Origin: Mycobacterium colombiense CECT 3035
GTDB taxonomy: Bacteria; Actinomycetota; Actinomycetes; Mycobacteriales; Mycobacteriaceae
Assembly (NCBI RefSeq): GCF_002105755.1
Contig: NZ_CP020821.1
Coordinates: 4,092,001-4,156,000, forward strand
DNA length: 64,000 nt
Reading direction: 5' to 3'
Shown here: positions 1-11,508 of the stretch, in pieces
Numbering within the stretch: position 1 is the stretch's first letter
Layout: every line of letters starts with the position of its first letter
The notes under the pieces: generated by a model
The model's input: the letters and a program-made list of their open reading frames with translations, nothing else
The model's database searches: none
What the model was told of the DNA's origin: nothing
Position numbers and translations under genes: made by a program

Positions 1-985
1 CACCGACGAAGTCGACCGCCAAGTCCTCCTCGGCCCGTCCCACATCATCGGCGCCGGCGGACAGCCGTAGCGATCCCTCGCTGAATTCCATCCGCACCTG
101 GGCGCCCCGGTCGGCCACCAGCGCCACCAGCTTGATCGCCTCGGTCAGCTCCGCGACGTTGATGGTCGCGACGGCCGTGTGTTCGGCCGGCAGCAGCTGA
201 CGGAACTTCGGGAATTCGGCGTCGAGCAGACGGGTGGTGCTGCGCTTGCCGTTCCCACTGATGCCGAGCAAGCCGTCTTTGCCGACGCCTGAGCCCGCAC
301 CCAATGACAGCCGGACCTCGGAGCCGTCGGCGCCCGTCCGCGCCGCTTCAGCCAGCGTCTTGGCCGGGACCAGAACCGCGGCCTCGATATCGGGCGAGGC
401 CGCCGACCAGGTCAGCTCGCGAACCGCGAGGCGGAACCGGTCGGTAGCGGCCAAAACCACCGTGTCACCCGAAATCTCAACCCTGATTCCGGTCAGCATG
501 GGCAACGTGTCGTCGCGGCCGGCCGCGATGGCCACCTGGCTGATCGCCTCGGCGAACACGTCGGCGGGCAGCGTCCCGGTCTCTTCCGGCAGCGCCGGCA
601 GCGTCGGGTAATCCTCAACCGCCATCGTCGGCAGCGAGAACCTGGCGTTGCCGCAGTGCAGCGCCACCCGGTTTCCGTCGACGTAGAAGTCGATCGGCTT
701 GTTCGGCAGCGCCCGCACGATGTCGGACAGCAACCGACCGGATACCAAAACGCTTCCCGGAGAAGCGATTTCGGCTGCCACCTGTGCTTCGGCGGAAACC
801 TCGTAATCGAATCCGGAGATCGTCAGGCCCTCATCGGTTCCGGAGAGCAGCACACCGGAAAGCACCGGCACCGCAGGCCGGGACGGCAGATTCTTCGCCA
901 CCCACGACACCGCGTCTGCGAAAGATTCCCGCACCAAACGAAATTTCAAGTCGCTGAGGCCAGCCGTTGTCGTCGCCGCGTCCAT
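1..985 (-). CDS. dnaN: DNA polymerase III beta sliding clamp, 3' end outside window
   Basis: Reading leftward from an ATG at 985 gives [18 protein letters not shown]..., then typical clamp segments ([30 protein letters not shown]). The beta clamp encircles DNA and tethers the polymerase III core. About 328 of roughly 400 residues are present; the C-terminal domain lies beyond the window edge. The RLAVREL segment after ATDRF is a conserved clamp feature. The gene is separated from dnaA by an oriC-type gap of about 570 bases, the standard actinobacterial arrangement. The start is supported by an AGGGACG-type ribosome site a few bases upstream and by family length. Identification is secure. Confidence 0.95.
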   Translation of the reverse strand, partial: MDAATTTAGLSDLKFRLVRESFADAVSWVAKNLPSRPAVPVLSGVLLSGTDEGLTISGFDYEVSAEAQVAAEIASPGSVLVSGRLLSDIVRALPNKPIDFYVDGNRVALHCGNARFSLPTMAVEDYPTLPALPEETGTLPADVFAEAISQVAIAAGRDDTLPMLTGIRVEISGDTVVLAATDRFRLAVRELTWSAASPDIEAAVLVPAKTLAEAARTGADGSEVRLSLGAGSGVGKDGLLGISGNGKRSTTRLLDAEFPKFRQLLPAEHTAVATINVAELTEAIKLVALVADRGAQVRMEFSEGSLRLSAGADDVGRAEEDLAVDFVG

Positions 986-1553
986 AGCGTCCCTTCACCT
1001 ACCCAGCGTTTTCGAATCCATTGGCTAGCCGCCCCCCGCTAGCACGGGGCTCCGCCACGAACGGCGATGACACGTAATGCCAACGCCGAACGCAACGGCA
1101 GTCGAAGAACAACCGTAGATCCTCCGGGGCCATCTTGAAAGCTAATCGCAAAGCCCGACAACCCGAGCTGACGAAGGCTCCGACGACGGGTGTGCGCCGT
1201 GCGTCCCCAAGCCTGTATTTCAAAGAAGAACCGATGAAGAGATCTCAGTACCAGTATTAAGGCCTGTGCATTCTGGGGACAGCATCGTCTCGACGCAGCT
1301 AGGGGCGGGATCGGGTTGTGCATCGCGGGCCGAACGCCTGTGGGTGACGTGTTGGGCGGATGGGGACGAACGACGGCTGTGCACGCCAGGCGTGGTACTA
1401 CACCGGCGTTTAATTGCGTTGTGCACACCGTTGCGCACATGCCGTGGGTGTGGCGGATGTGACAGACGTGTGTGAAGTTTCTCGAAAAAAATTCTAAAAA
1501 GGCGCAGCGCAGGCGGGAAAGTCAGCGCTGGCGGCGCTGGGGGAGCGGCGAAT
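986..1553. other. oriC: Putative replication origin (oriC) between dnaA and dnaN
   Basis: This 568-base gene-free stretch lies where mycobacterial oriC is known to be. It holds several degenerate DnaA-box-like 9-mers on the plus strand: CTGTGCATT at 1264, TTGTGCATC at 1316, CTGTGCACG at 1377, TTGTGCACA at 1419 and TTGCGCACA at 1431. A short AT-rich stretch of A and T runs lies at about 1473-1500, next to the dnaA stop, and could be the unwinding element. Mycobacterial DnaA boxes are known to be degenerate, so each site is tentative; the cluster and its position make the origin call good. It must also hold the dnaN promoter, which I could not pick out. Confidence 0.8.
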
Positions 1554-3089
1554 TCAGCGCTTGGAGCGCTGCCGGATGCGCGTGGTGAGCTCCTTGACGT
1601 GATCAAAAACCTCACGGCGCTCGGCCATCTCGGACAAGATCTTGCGCTGCGCATACATGACCGTGGTGTGATCGCGGCCGAATGCCTGCCCGATCTTGGG
1701 CAGTGAGAGATCGGTGAGTTCGCGGCACAGATACATGGCGATCTGGCGCGACTGGGCCAGCGCCCTGGTCTTGCCGGGCCCGCGGAGCTCTTCGACGGTG
1801 GTGTCGAAGTATTCGGCGGTGGCCGCCATGATGGTGGCCGCGCTGATCTGCATGGTGCTGGCGTCGGCGATCAGGTCGCGCAGCACGATCTCGGCCAGCG
1901 ACTTGTCGATCGGCGTCTTGTTCAGCGAGGCGAACGCCGTGACACGGATCAGGGCGCCTTCGAGCTCGCGGATGTTGCGTTCGATGCTGCTGGCGATCAG
2001 CTCGAGGACGTCGTCGGGGACGGCCAGCCGCTCCATCTGCGCCTTCTTACGCAAGATGGCGATGCGGGTTTCCAGCTCCGGGGGCTGCACGTCGGTGATC
2101 AAGCCCCATTCGAACCGCGTCCTGAGCCGGTCTTCGAGGGTGGCCAGCTGTTTGGGCGGGCGGTCCGACGAGATGACGATCTGCTTGTTGGCGTTATGCA
2201 AGGTGTTGAAGGTGTGGAAGAACTCCTCCTGGATACCTTCCTTGCCCTCGATGAACTGAATGTCATCGACCAGCAGCACATCGACGTCGCGGTAGCTGCG
2301 CTTGAAGGCGACCTTGCGGTCGTCTCGGAGCGAGTTGATGAAGTCGTTGGTGAATTCCTCGGTGGAGACGTACTTGACCCGCATCCCCGGGAAGAGCCGT
2401 TGCGCGTAGTTGCCCGCGGCGTGCAACAGGTGGGTCTTGCCCAGACCCGACTCGCCCCAGATGAACAACGGGTTGTAGGCCCGGGCCGGCGCCTCGGCGA
2501 TCGCCAGGGCGGCGGCGTGGGCGAACCGGTTGGAGGCGCCGATGACAAAAGTGTCGAAGGTGTAGCGACGGTTGAGGCTCGTCCCGGCAGCGACGGCCGG
2601 ATCGATGGCGTGCGGCCGCTCGGTGAAGTAGTTGGGCCAGCCCGGCTGGTTGTCGCTGACGGTCTCGCTGTTTTCGAAAGCTTCCTCGGTCTCGACGGCC
2701 GCGGCGTCGGCGGGGAACGACGGGTCGGATCCGGGGAACGGTTCCGCCGGCGGGATGAGCGCGTCCTCGACATCGTCGGGTGGGGGAGCGATCCGCACGC
2801 CCAGCTGGATCTGTTGCCCGAGCCGGCGGCTGAGCGCATCGGTGATGGGGGCCCGCAGGTGTCGTTCGATCTCGTTTTGGACAAAACTGCTCGGCACCGA
2901 CAGCAGAGCAAATCCCTCGACGATGGTCAGCGGGCGAACCAGATTGAGCCACGCTCGTTGCTGGGGGGTGAGGGGAGTGACCAGGGTCGTGCGGTTGGCG
3001 GCCAAGCCGTCCGGGGTGGTCTCTCCGTTGAGTTCGGAAACGACCGCATTCCACACTGTCGTGAAACTGGAACCGGGGTCATCGGTCAA
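1554..3089 (-). CDS. dnaA: Chromosomal replication initiator DnaA
   Basis: DnaA binds the boxes at oriC, oligomerises with ATP and opens the duplex. At 511 residues it is close to other mycobacterial DnaA proteins. Visible are an N-terminal DnaB-interaction domain, a variable acidic linker (about 90-160), the AAA+ domain with Walker [10 protein letters not shown] and Walker B LLVDDIQF, and the C-terminal box-binding helix-turn-helix with the signature [14 protein letters not shown] chose TTG at 3089 (protein starting [16 protein letters not shown]) because it matches the family N-terminus and has GGGAGA about 8 bases upstream. An ATG 63 bases further up only adds unrelated residues. DnaA-box-like sites just upstream suggest autoregulation. 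Confidence 0.96.
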   Translation of the reverse strand: MTDDPGSSFTTVWNAVVSELNGETTPDGLAANRTTLVTPLTPQQRAWLNLVRPLTIVEGFALLSVPSSFVQNEIERHLRAPITDALSRRLGQQIQLGVRIAPPPDDVEDALIPPAEPFPGSDPSFPADAAAVETEEAFENSETVSDNQPGWPNYFTERPHAIDPAVAAGTSLNRRYTFDTFVIGASNRFAHAAALAIAEAPARAYNPLFIWGESGLGKTHLLHAAGNYAQRLFPGMRVKYVSTEEFTNDFINSLRDDRKVAFKRSYRDVDVLLVDDIQFIEGKEGIQEEFFHTFNTLHNANKQIVISSDRPPKQLATLEDRLRTRFEWGLITDVQPPELETRIAILRKKAQMERLAVPDDVLELIASSIERNIRELEGALIRVTAFASLNKTPIDKSLAEIVLRDLIADASTMQISAATIMAATAEYFDTTVEELRGPGKTRALAQSRQIAMYLCRELTDLSLPKIGQAFGRDHTTVMYAQRKILSEMAERREVFDHVKELTTRIRQRSKR

Positions 3090-3686
3090 CGACGCATCTC
3101 CCTGGTTCTCGAACGTCCCGACCCGAGTCACACACGCTTGGCGACAAAACAACTGTCCACATAGTTATACACAGGTGTGGACAGGATGATCGTAGGCGAG
3201 CCACAACCTACCGGCGACGGCTCGCGATCTCCGCGCTGGAAGACAACCTCGAAAGGTTGTCTAGGCAGCTAGTCGATCCACCATCCTCGCTTCGTTGTCG
3301 AGCGCTGTTTTAGTCTAAAACGACTTCGCAGAAGCTAACAGTTTTCCGTTCGGCTGCCAACAGTTCCGCTGCATTCCAATCGGGTCGTTTAGGGTACGTG
3401 GGGCTTGCTTCGGCTCGTTATGGTAGCCACGTCGGCGGTGGGTGTGATCGAAACCGGAATCTTTCTTCGGCCGCCGCGCGGGTTCGTTGCGAGAAGCCAG
3501 GTTTGACCAGGCGAAGCCTCGTCAGTACCCTCAAACAGTCGCCCGAAAGTCGGCGATACGGCTGCGACCCGAACCACCCTGGGGACCGCGCCGGCCAGCA
3601 GCACCAAGACCACCTCCGGTCGAACCGCAGACGAGCCGTTGCGAAACGTCTGAGCGGCCGGATGGCAACACAACGAGGAGAACGTC
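3090..3686. promoter_or_regulatory. dnaA-rpmH divergent control region with a DnaA-box cluster
   Basis: This gene-free stretch separates leftward dnaA from rightward rpmH and must carry promoters for both. About 65-95 bases upstream of the dnaA start are three close DnaA-box matches: CTGTCCACA at 3153-3161, TTATACACA at 3165-3173, and TGTGGACAG (the same box inverted) at 3176-3184. DnaA binding there would repress or tune dnaA. The remaining sequence up to rpmH shows no convincing gene; a GAGGAG ribosome site at 3675-3680 serves rpmH. Open frames here on both strands look like high-GC noise. Confidence 0.65.
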
Positions 3687-3830
3687 GTGGCCAAGGGCAA
3701 GCGGACCTTCCAGCCGAATAACCGGCGCCGAGCCCGCGTGCACGGTTTCCGTCTGCGGATGCGCACTCGTGCCGGACGCGCGATCGTGTCCGGTCGGCGC
3801 CGCAAGGGTCGCCGCGCGCTCTCTGCCTGA
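3687..3830 (+). CDS. rpmH: 50S ribosomal protein L34
   Basis: A 47-residue, strongly basic protein starting [20 protein letters not shown] and ending GRRALSA. It matches the L34 family along its whole length, including the conserved TFQPNNRRR and HGFRLRMRT blocks. L34 is a component of the large ribosomal subunit. The GTG start at 3687 has a good GAGGAG ribosome site 6 bases upstream. It heads the rightward rpmH-rnpA-yidD-yidC cluster, an order conserved across bacteria. Confidence 0.95.
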   Translation: MAKGKRTFQPNNRRRARVHGFRLRMRTRAGRAIVSGRRRKGRRALSA

Positions 3831-3853
3831 TCGCAACGTCAGGTTTTTCGGCG

Positions 3854-4213
3854 GTGCTTCCCGCACGCAACCGCATGACGCGGTCAATTGACTTTGACGC
3901 GACGGTGAAGCACGGGATTCGTATGGCACAGCCCGATGTCGTCGTGCACTTGCGTCGAGGAGCGGACGGTGACGAAATCGGTGCGCCGCGCGTCGGTTTG
4001 GTTGTGGGCAAGGGCGTCGGATCCGCCGTGGAACGCCACCGGGTCTCGCGCCGGCTGCGGCATGTGGCCCGCACGCTACTGAGCGAGCTCGGGCGGTCCG
4101 ATCAATTGGTGATCCGCGCGCTGCCGGGCAGCCGCACCGCGTCCTCAGCTCGGCTGGAGCAGGAATTGCGCCGTTGCCTGCGACGGCTGCCGGCGGCGGG
4201 GAGCCGGTCGTGA
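3854..4213 (+). CDS. rnpA: Ribonuclease P protein component
   Basis: RnpA is the protein subunit of RNase P and helps the catalytic RNA remove 5' leaders from precursor tRNAs. The 119-residue frame carries the family pattern: basic N-terminus RNRMTRS, the central [11 protein letters not shown] strand, and the conserved RNR-type helix [14 protein letters not shown] that binds RNA. It starts at GTG 3854, 23 bases after rpmH stops. Its stop overlaps the proposed yidD start (GTGA at 4210-4213), implying coupled translation. Length and order fit the family. Confidence 0.93.
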   Translation: MLPARNRMTRSIDFDATVKHGIRMAQPDVVVHLRRGADGDEIGAPRVGLVVGKGVGSAVERHRVSRRLRHVARTLLSELGRSDQLVIRALPGSRTASSARLEQELRRCLRRLPAAGSRS

Positions 4214-4560
4214 CGGCGCCGGCGCGGGTGCGCGCGCTCACCCGCACGACCGGACGGGCCGCCGCCCGCGGAGTGATTTTTCTGATCCAGCTGTACCGGC
4301 ATATGGTGTCGCCGCTGCGCCCGGCGACGTGTCGCTTCGTTCCGACCTGTAGTCAGTATGCGGTCGATGCGCTCAACGAGTACGGCTTGATTCGGGGGAG
4401 CTGGTTGGCCGCGGCCAGGCTCGCCAAGTGCGGACCATGGCATGAAGGCGGATGGGATCCGATACCGGATCGCCCCAGCTGCCAAGGGAATTGCCAAGAC
4501 GCCAGCGACGCTCGGGTGGTCCGAGCGACGCGAGGGGAGAGTGAATCTTTTGTCCTTTGA
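4210..4560 (+). CDS. yidD: Membrane protein insertion efficiency factor YidD
   Basis: YidD is a small inner-face membrane-associated protein that aids YidC-dependent insertion. The conserved core is clear: [14 protein letters not shown], then the cysteine-rich [15 protein letters not shown] and the [10 protein letters not shown] motif. I place the start at GTG 4210, overlapping the rnpA stop, because upstream in-frame codons lie inside rnpA and are not family-like. The product is then 116 residues. The 3' end overlaps yidC by about 20 bases. The C-terminal tail after about residue 80 is variable, as in relatives. Confidence 0.9.
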   Translation: MTAPARVRALTRTTGRAAARGVIFLIQLYRHMVSPLRPATCRFVPTCSQYAVDALNEYGLIRGSWLAAARLAKCGPWHEGGWDPIPDRPSCQGNCQDASDARVVRATRGESESFVL

Positions 4561-5638
4561 CCTTTTCAGCCTCGACTTCGTCTACTACCCGGTGTCGTGG
4601 ATCATGTGGGTTTGGTACAAGTTGTTCGCCTCCATGCTGGGGCCGTCGAACTTCTTCGCCTGGGCGCTGTCGGTGATGTTCCTGGTCTTCAGCCTGCGTG
4701 CGCTGCTCTACAAGCCGTTCGTGCGGCAGATCCGTACGACGCGCCAGATGCAGGAGCTGCAGCCGCAGATCAAGGCGCTGCAGAAGAAGTACGGCAAGGA
4801 TCGCCAGCGCATGGCGCTCGAGATGCAGAAGCTGCAGCGCGAGCACGGCTTCAACCCGATCCTGGGGTGCCTGCCGATGCTGGCGCAGATCCCGGTGTTC
4901 ATCGGCCTGTATCACGTGCTGCGTTCGTTCAACCGGACCACCGGCGGCTTCGGCCAGCCCCACCTGTCGGTGGCGCAGAACCGGCTGACCGGAAACTACG
5001 TCTTCACCCCGACCGATGTCGGGCACTTCCTGGACGCCAACTTGTTCGGGGCACCCATCGGTGCCTTCATGACCCAGCGGACCGGTCTCGACGCGTTCAC
5101 GTTCTTCAGCCGGCCCGCCGTGATCGCCGTGGGCCTGCCGGTGATGATCCTGGCCGGCGTCGCGACCTACTTCAACAGCCGGGCGTCGGTGGCGCGGCAG
5201 AGCCCGGAGGCGGCGGCCAACCCGCAGACGGCGATGATGAACAAGCTCGCGCTCTACGTCTTCCCGCTCGGTGTGGTGGTCGGTGGGCCGTTCCTTCCGC
5301 TCGCGATCATCCTGTACTGGTTCGCTAACAACATCTGGACCTTCGGGCAGCAGCACTACGTCTTCGGAATGATCGAAAAAGAGGACGAAGCCAAGAAGCA
5401 GGAAGCGATCCAGCGCCGGGCGGCCAATGCGCCGGCGCCGGGCGCGAAGCCGAAGCGCAACCCGAAGGCGGCCTCGCCGGGTGGGAACGGTTCGCCGAAG
5501 GCCGACAGCGACACCGAGGCGTCCGGCTCGACGGCGGGGGAATCCACCGTGGCCGACAGTCCGGCGGCCGACACGAGCGACGGCCCGACGAACCGCACGC
5601 CGCGGCCCGGGGCGCGACCGAAAAAACGCAAACGCTGA
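4541..5638 (+). CDS. yidC: Membrane protein insertase YidC/Oxa1
   Basis: YidC inserts and folds inner-membrane proteins, alone or with SecYEG. The protein (about 365 residues) has the Oxa1 core: an N-terminal membrane segment ([15 protein letters not shown]), a cytoplasmic coiled region rich in Gln/Lys ([19 protein letters not shown]), the [12 protein letters not shown] helix, and further helices including [16 protein letters not shown]. It ends in a long basic tail (PKKRKR) like ribosome-binding tails of actinobacterial YidC. It lacks the large periplasmic domain of proteobacteria. GTG 4541 matches the family N-terminus; TTG 4550 is an alternative with better spacing from the GAGGGGAGA ribosome site. 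Confidence 0.94.
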   Translation: MNLLSFDLFSLDFVYYPVSWIMWVWYKLFASMLGPSNFFAWALSVMFLVFSLRALLYKPFVRQIRTTRQMQELQPQIKALQKKYGKDRQRMALEMQKLQREHGFNPILGCLPMLAQIPVFIGLYHVLRSFNRTTGGFGQPHLSVAQNRLTGNYVFTPTDVGHFLDANLFGAPIGAFMTQRTGLDAFTFFSRPAVIAVGLPVMILAGVATYFNSRASVARQSPEAAANPQTAMMNKLALYVFPLGVVVGGPFLPLAIILYWFANNIWTFGQQHYVFGMIEKEDEAKKQEAIQRRAANAPAPGAKPKRNPKAASPGGNGSPKADSDTEASGSTAGESTVADSPAADTSDGPTNRTPRPGARPKKRKR

Positions 5639-5657
5639 TCCGGGCGGAATAGCTATC

Positions 5658-5682
5658 GGGGCCGCCCGGAGAGGGCGACCCC
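5658..5682 (+). terminator. Stem-loop between yidC and jag
   Basis: A 10-base arm GGGGCCGCCC (5658-5667) pairs with GGGCGACCCC (5673-5682) with one mismatch and a 5-base loop. No T-run follows, so it is not a classical intrinsic terminator; it could attenuate transcription or stabilise the yidC message ahead of jag. Such GC hairpins also arise by chance in this base composition. Confidence 0.3.
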
Positions 5683-5719
5683 AATTGGGCTGGGGCCCAT
5701 GGAATGAGGGAGAGAAGAC

Positions 5720-6286
5720 ATGACAGACGCCGACACCACCGAACGCGACGTCGACACGGAGCTCGACGCGCAGGCGGCCGACGAGGATGCCGCGGATTCT
5801 GGTGCGGAGGGAATCGATGATCTCGAGGAGCGGTTGGTCGCCGAGGGCGAGATAGCCGGCGACTACCTCGAGGAGTTGTTGGACCTGTTGGACTTCGACG
5901 GCGACATCGACCTGGACGTCGAGGGCAGCCGCGCGATCGTGAGCATCGACGGCAGCGACGACTTGAACAAGTTGGTCGGCCGCGGCGGTGAGGTGCTCGA
6001 CGCGTTGCAGGAACTGACCCGGCTCGCGGTGCACCAGAAGACCGGTGTGCGGAGCCGACTGATGCTCGACATCGCGAGCTGGCGCCGGCGGCGCCGGGAG
6101 GAACTGGCGGCGCTGGGCGACAAAGTCGCGCGCCGGGTGCTCGAATCCGGGGAACGCGAAGAGCTCGCGCCGATGACGCCGTTCGAACGCAAGATCGTCC
6201 ACGACGCCGTCGCGGCGGTCTCGGGTGTGCACAGCGAGAGCGAGGGTGTGGAGCCCGCGCGCCGCGTCGTCGTGCTGCACGACTGA
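5720..6286 (+). CDS. jag: Jag/KhpB family RNA-binding protein
   Basis: A 188-residue protein with an acidic N-terminus (about 1-50), a KH-like domain containing the GRGGEVLDALQEL loop, and a C-terminal R3H domain with R-x3-H-like residues in TPFERKIVHDAV. Proteins of this family bind RNA and are linked to cell-division and envelope regulation in Gram-positives; the gene after yidC is the standard context. ATG 5720 has a GAGGGAGAG ribosome site. It lies 81 bases from yidC and probably shares its transcript. The KH loop here reads GRGG, as is common in Jag. Confidence 0.92.
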   Translation: MTDADTTERDVDTELDAQAADEDAADSGAEGIDDLEERLVAEGEIAGDYLEELLDLLDFDGDIDLDVEGSRAIVSIDGSDDLNKLVGRGGEVLDALQELTRLAVHQKTGVRSRLMLDIASWRRRRREELAALGDKVARRVLESGEREELAPMTPFERKIVHDAVAAVSGVHSESEGVEPARRVVVLHD

Positions 6287-6309
6287 CCCTTCGAGTTACA
6301 GCGGTGTAG

Positions 6310-8123
<1,814 letters not shown>

Positions 8124-8146
8124 CCACCATCCGCGAAGGGACGACC

Positions 8147-9133
8147 ATGACGCAGCCGTTACGCAAGAAGGGTGGCCTCGGCCGGGGCCTGGCTTCGCTA
8201 ATTCCGACCGGCCCCGCGGAGGGCGACACCGGACCGGCGACGCTGGGCCCGCGGATGGGCGATGCCGCCGCCGACGTCCTGATCGGGGGACCGCCGCCGC
8301 AGGACGCGTCGTCGGTGGGAGCGGTCTATCGCGAGATCGCGCCGGCCGACATCGAACGCAACCCGCGTCAGCCCCGGCAGGTCTTCGACGAGGAAGCGCT
8401 GTCGGAACTGGTGCATTCCATCCGCGAGTTCGGCCTCTTGCAGCCGATCGTGGTGCGGGCGGTCAAGGACTCGGCGAGCGGCGCGCGTTATCAGATCGTG
8501 ATGGGGGAGCGGCGCTGGCGCGCGGCCCAGGAGGCCGGACTGGCAACCATCCCGGCCATCGTGCGCGAGACCGGCGACGACGATCTACTCCGCGACGCCC
8601 TGTTGGAGAACATCCATCGGGTCCAGCTCAACCCGTTGGAAGAGGCGGCCGCCTACCAACAGCTGCTCGACGAATTCGGCGTCACCCACGACGAACTGGC
8701 CGCGCGGATCGGCCGGTCGCGGCCGTTGATCACCAACATGATCCGGTTGCTCAAGCTGCCGATCGCGGTGCAGCGGCGGGTGGCCGCGGGGGTTCTGTCC
8801 GCCGGCCACGCGCGCGCGCTGCTGTCGCTGGAGGCGGGCCCCGAAGCGCAGGAGGAGCTGGCCACCCGGATCGTCGCCGAGGGGCTATCGGTGCGGGCCA
8901 CGGAGGAGGCGGTCACGCTGGCCAACCGGGGCGGTGCGTCCACCCCAACCGCCCCGCGTCGCAAGCCGATCCAGATGCCGGGCCTGCAAGACGTTGCTGA
9001 CAAGCTCTCGACGGCCTTCGATACCCGCGTCACGGTCAGTCTCGGCAAACGCAAGGGCAAGATCGTCGTCGAGTTCGGGTCGGTGGACGATTTGCAACGG
9101 ATCATCGAGGTCATGTCCCCGCCCAAGGCATGA
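8147..9133 (+). CDS. parB: Chromosome partitioning protein ParB
   Basis: ParB binds parS and spreads as a CTP-dependent clamp. The 328-residue protein shows the N-terminal ParA-contact region ([14 protein letters not shown]), the ParB/Srx domain with [11 protein letters not shown] and the CTP-binding [12 protein letters not shown], the [14 protein letters not shown] segment, the helix-turn-helix [18 protein letters not shown] and a C-terminal dimerisation domain. The start is ATG 8147 with GAAGGGACG upstream; the open frame extends upstream only as a shadow of parA. Both parS sites found here lie within 2 kb. Confidence 0.96.
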   Translation: MTQPLRKKGGLGRGLASLIPTGPAEGDTGPATLGPRMGDAAADVLIGGPPPQDASSVGAVYREIAPADIERNPRQPRQVFDEEALSELVHSIREFGLLQPIVVRAVKDSASGARYQIVMGERRWRAAQEAGLATIPAIVRETGDDDLLRDALLENIHRVQLNPLEEAAAYQQLLDEFGVTHDELAARIGRSRPLITNMIRLLKLPIAVQRRVAAGVLSAGHARALLSLEAGPEAQEELATRIVAEGLSVRATEEAVTLANRGGASTPTAPRRKPIQMPGLQDVADKLSTAFDTRVTVSLGKRKGKIVVEFGSVDDLQRIIEVMSPPKA

Positions 9134-9398
9134 ACTAGGACACCGTGTAATTACGTCACTGTGACACCAAGGCCGTTTCCGCGGGCAACGCACCTATCCC
9201 ACGGACTCCAGCTCGGCGAAACGGCCTGCGCATCAACAACTTTCGACCGTAGGCCCGTCGCGGTGACGCGGCGCCGGCCGTTCGGGCCCGCAAACCCCGG
9301 TGGCCAGGCCAAAGCTGGCCCGATCACGACCACCTCTCCTATCCTGGAGGGGTTGCCGGTGCAGAGCGCCGCAGTACCGCACAGGAGCCAGGAGGCTA

Positions 9399-10151
9399 GT
9401 GTCCGCTCGAATCATGCCGCTACGGCTCGAGGCATTCGAGCAGCTTCCCAAGCACGCACGCCGGTGCGTCTTCTGGGAAGTCGATCCCGCGACCCTCGGT
9501 AATCAGGACCACCTCGCCGACCCCGAGTTCGAAAAAGAAGCGTGGTTGTCGATGGTGATGCTGGAGTGGGGCTCGTGCGGGCAGGTCGCGACCGCCGTCC
9601 CAGACGAGCGAAGCCATGCCGAGCCGCCATGCCTCGGTTACGTGTTCTATGCGCCGCCGCGGGCGGTGCCGCGGGCACAGCGATTCCCGACCGGCCCGGT
9701 GTCCGCGGACGCGGTGTTGCTGACGTCGATGGGCATCGAACCGGGGCCGGCGGCCGATGACCTTCCGCACGGTTTGATCGCCCGGGTCATCGACGAACTG
9801 GTGCGCCGCGGTGTGCGCGCGCTCGAAGCGTTCGGCCGCACCCCGGCGGCTTCGGAATTGCAGGACCCGCACCTCGTCGGTCCGGACGTGCGGCCAGTCC
9901 TGGAGGCCGTCGGTGACTGCTCGGTGGACCACTGCGTGATCGACGCGGAATTCTTGAAAGACGTGGGTTTCGTTGTGGTGGCGCCACATACGTACTTCCC
10001 GCGACTGCGCCTCGAGCTCGACAAGGGCCTTGGGTGGAAGGCGGAAGTCGAGGCCGCCCTAGAGCGACTGCTGGAGAACGCGCACCTGGAGCAGCCGGTG
10101 GGCGCGGGATCCACGACGGCGAATGCGTTAGAAACCACCGAGGGTGGTTAG
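9399..10151 (+). CDS. Conserved mycobacterial protein, GNAT-like (Rv3916c-type)
   Basis: A 250-residue protein at the position of M. tuberculosis Rv3916c, between parB and cwlM. The layout LGYVFYAPP, LLTSMGIEP and then a helix GLIARVIDELVRRGVRALEAFG resembles the core strands and acetyl-CoA-binding helix of GNAT acetyltransferases, but I cannot see a decisive acetyl-CoA motif. GTG 9399 with two purine-rich ribosome-like sites (GGAGCC, GGAGG) fits the family N-terminus MSARIMPLRLEAF. It converges on cwlM with only 3 bases between stops. The substrate is unknown. Confidence 0.75.
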   Translation: MSARIMPLRLEAFEQLPKHARRCVFWEVDPATLGNQDHLADPEFEKEAWLSMVMLEWGSCGQVATAVPDERSHAEPPCLGYVFYAPPRAVPRAQRFPTGPVSADAVLLTSMGIEPGPAADDLPHGLIARVIDELVRRGVRALEAFGRTPAASELQDPHLVGPDVRPVLEAVGDCSVDHCVIDAEFLKDVGFVVVAPHTYFPRLRLELDKGLGWKAEVEAALERLLENAHLEQPVGAGSTTANALETTEGG

Positions 10152-10154
10152 AAG

Positions 10155-11375
10155 TCAGGAACCGCCGAGCTGGCTGGTGCGTTCCACCGACAGTTCGTGG
10201 GCCAGTAATTCCGCGAAAGTGAATGTGCCAGTGGGCCGGTCGTTCTTGCCCAACAGGTAGAGCCGCTTGACCGCGGCGAGGATGCCCTCGGCGATGGCGT
10301 CACGGGTCTGGGTCGAAACCAGCATCGAACGATCCCGCGTGTTGGTGATGTAGCCGACGTCGACCTGCACCGTCGGCATCCGGGTCAGGCGCAGCAGGTC
10401 CCACGTCCTGCCGTGCGTCCGGCAGTCTCGTAAACCGGTGCGGGCCACGACTTCTCGCTGGATGAAGTCGGCGAGATTACGCCCGATGGTGGAGACCGAT
10501 CCATGCGAGTTGCCGAAGTGAAAGGAAGCCACTCCATTGGCGGCGGTGCTGATCTGACTTTCGCAGCGCAGGCTGATCATCAGGTCGGCGCCAACGTTGT
10601 TCGCGGTGGCGGCGCGTTCGGCATCCAGCGGACTGCGGTTGACCGGTCGGGACAGGAAGGTCTCCATGCCGATGGCGGCCATCCGTCCTTCCAGGCGACT
10701 GGCCAAGTCCCACAACACATCCGCTTCGCTGACGGGTCCCGACGGGCCCTGCATGATGGTGCCGTGGTCCGCTCCGCCGCGGCCCGGATCGATGATGATC
10801 CGCTTGCCCGACAGCTTGGGGCCTGACGAGCGAACCAGCTCCTCCTCGCGCAGCGCGTGCGGGGATCCACCGGTGACCCGTGAACTCAGGAAGTGAAAGG
10901 AGCGCAACGTTTCCGGGCCGCAGATGCCGTCGGCGGAGAGCCCGTACTCGCGCTGATATGACATCAAAGCGTTGTGGGTCTGCAACCCGAAGTAGCCGTC
11001 GACCAGACCGGTGTAGAAGCCGAGGTCTTGCAACCGCGCCTGCAGCGTGGCGACGTCGTCGCCGAACAGCGGGGCACCGAATTGGTGATACAGCGTGCGG
11101 GCGCCGAGCCGGTACGACGCCTCCTTCAGCGCGCGGTATGTCGCCTCGCCGACGATGCCGTCCACCAGCAGACCGCGATGCTGTTGAAAGGCACGAACGG
11201 CCTGGTCAAGCTCAGCGTCGAAGAGTTCGAGGGCCACGTGCCGCCCGGTGTTGAGATCGTCCTCGGAGCTATCCAGCAGGCCTAGTGTGGCCAGCGTTGC
11301 CCGGATCTCGGTCACGGCAGCGCTGCGGTCACCACAGCGCAGCGCGTCGCCGTATTCGCGGCGCGGACTCGGCAT
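10155..11375 (-). CDS. cwlM: CwlM-type regulatory pseudo-amidase of peptidoglycan synthesis
   Basis: This 406-residue protein has two peptidoglycan-binding repeats (about 10-80 and 100-165) and a C-terminal Amidase_3 fold (about 190-375). In mycobacteria CwlM is a cytoplasmic protein that, once phosphorylated by PknB, stimulates MurA. The sequence agrees with loss of catalysis. The zinc-ligand motif DPGHGG reads DPGRGG, the second histidine region SIHAN is SLRCE, and the usual catalytic Glu before the FISN-like end is Asp (VQVDVGYITN). The C-terminal tail PTGTFTFAELL holds Thr residues where activating phosphorylation has been mapped in relatives. Length equals that of M. tuberculosis CwlM. 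Confidence 0.93.
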   Translation of the reverse strand: MPSPRREYGDALRCGDRSAAVTEIRATLATLGLLDSSEDDLNTGRHVALELFDAELDQAVRAFQQHRGLLVDGIVGEATYRALKEASYRLGARTLYHQFGAPLFGDDVATLQARLQDLGFYTGLVDGYFGLQTHNALMSYQREYGLSADGICGPETLRSFHFLSSRVTGGSPHALREEELVRSSGPKLSGKRIIIDPGRGGADHGTIMQGPSGPVSEADVLWDLASRLEGRMAAIGMETFLSRPVNRSPLDAERAATANNVGADLMISLRCESQISTAANGVASFHFGNSHGSVSTIGRNLADFIQREVVARTGLRDCRTHGRTWDLLRLTRMPTVQVDVGYITNTRDRSMLVSTQTRDAIAEGILAAVKRLYLLGKNDRPTGTFTFAELLAHELSVERTSQLGGS

Positions 11376-11508
11376 ACCAAGGGCCCTCCGGGACTAACTG
11401 ACAAAGCTCAGATCTGGGCAACAGCTAACCGTATTGTCGCAGACGCTTCGTAAATTCGGGAAAACCCCAGGCTATGCGCGGGGCGTGGTGCGGCGAAGCA
11501 AACGAACG

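Noticed and set aside
4373..6280. 635-residue minus-strand open frame opposite yidC and jag
   Set aside because: It mirrors well-supported genes on the plus strand; composition (His/Arg/Glu-rich) is typical of antisense shadow frames in GC-rich DNA.
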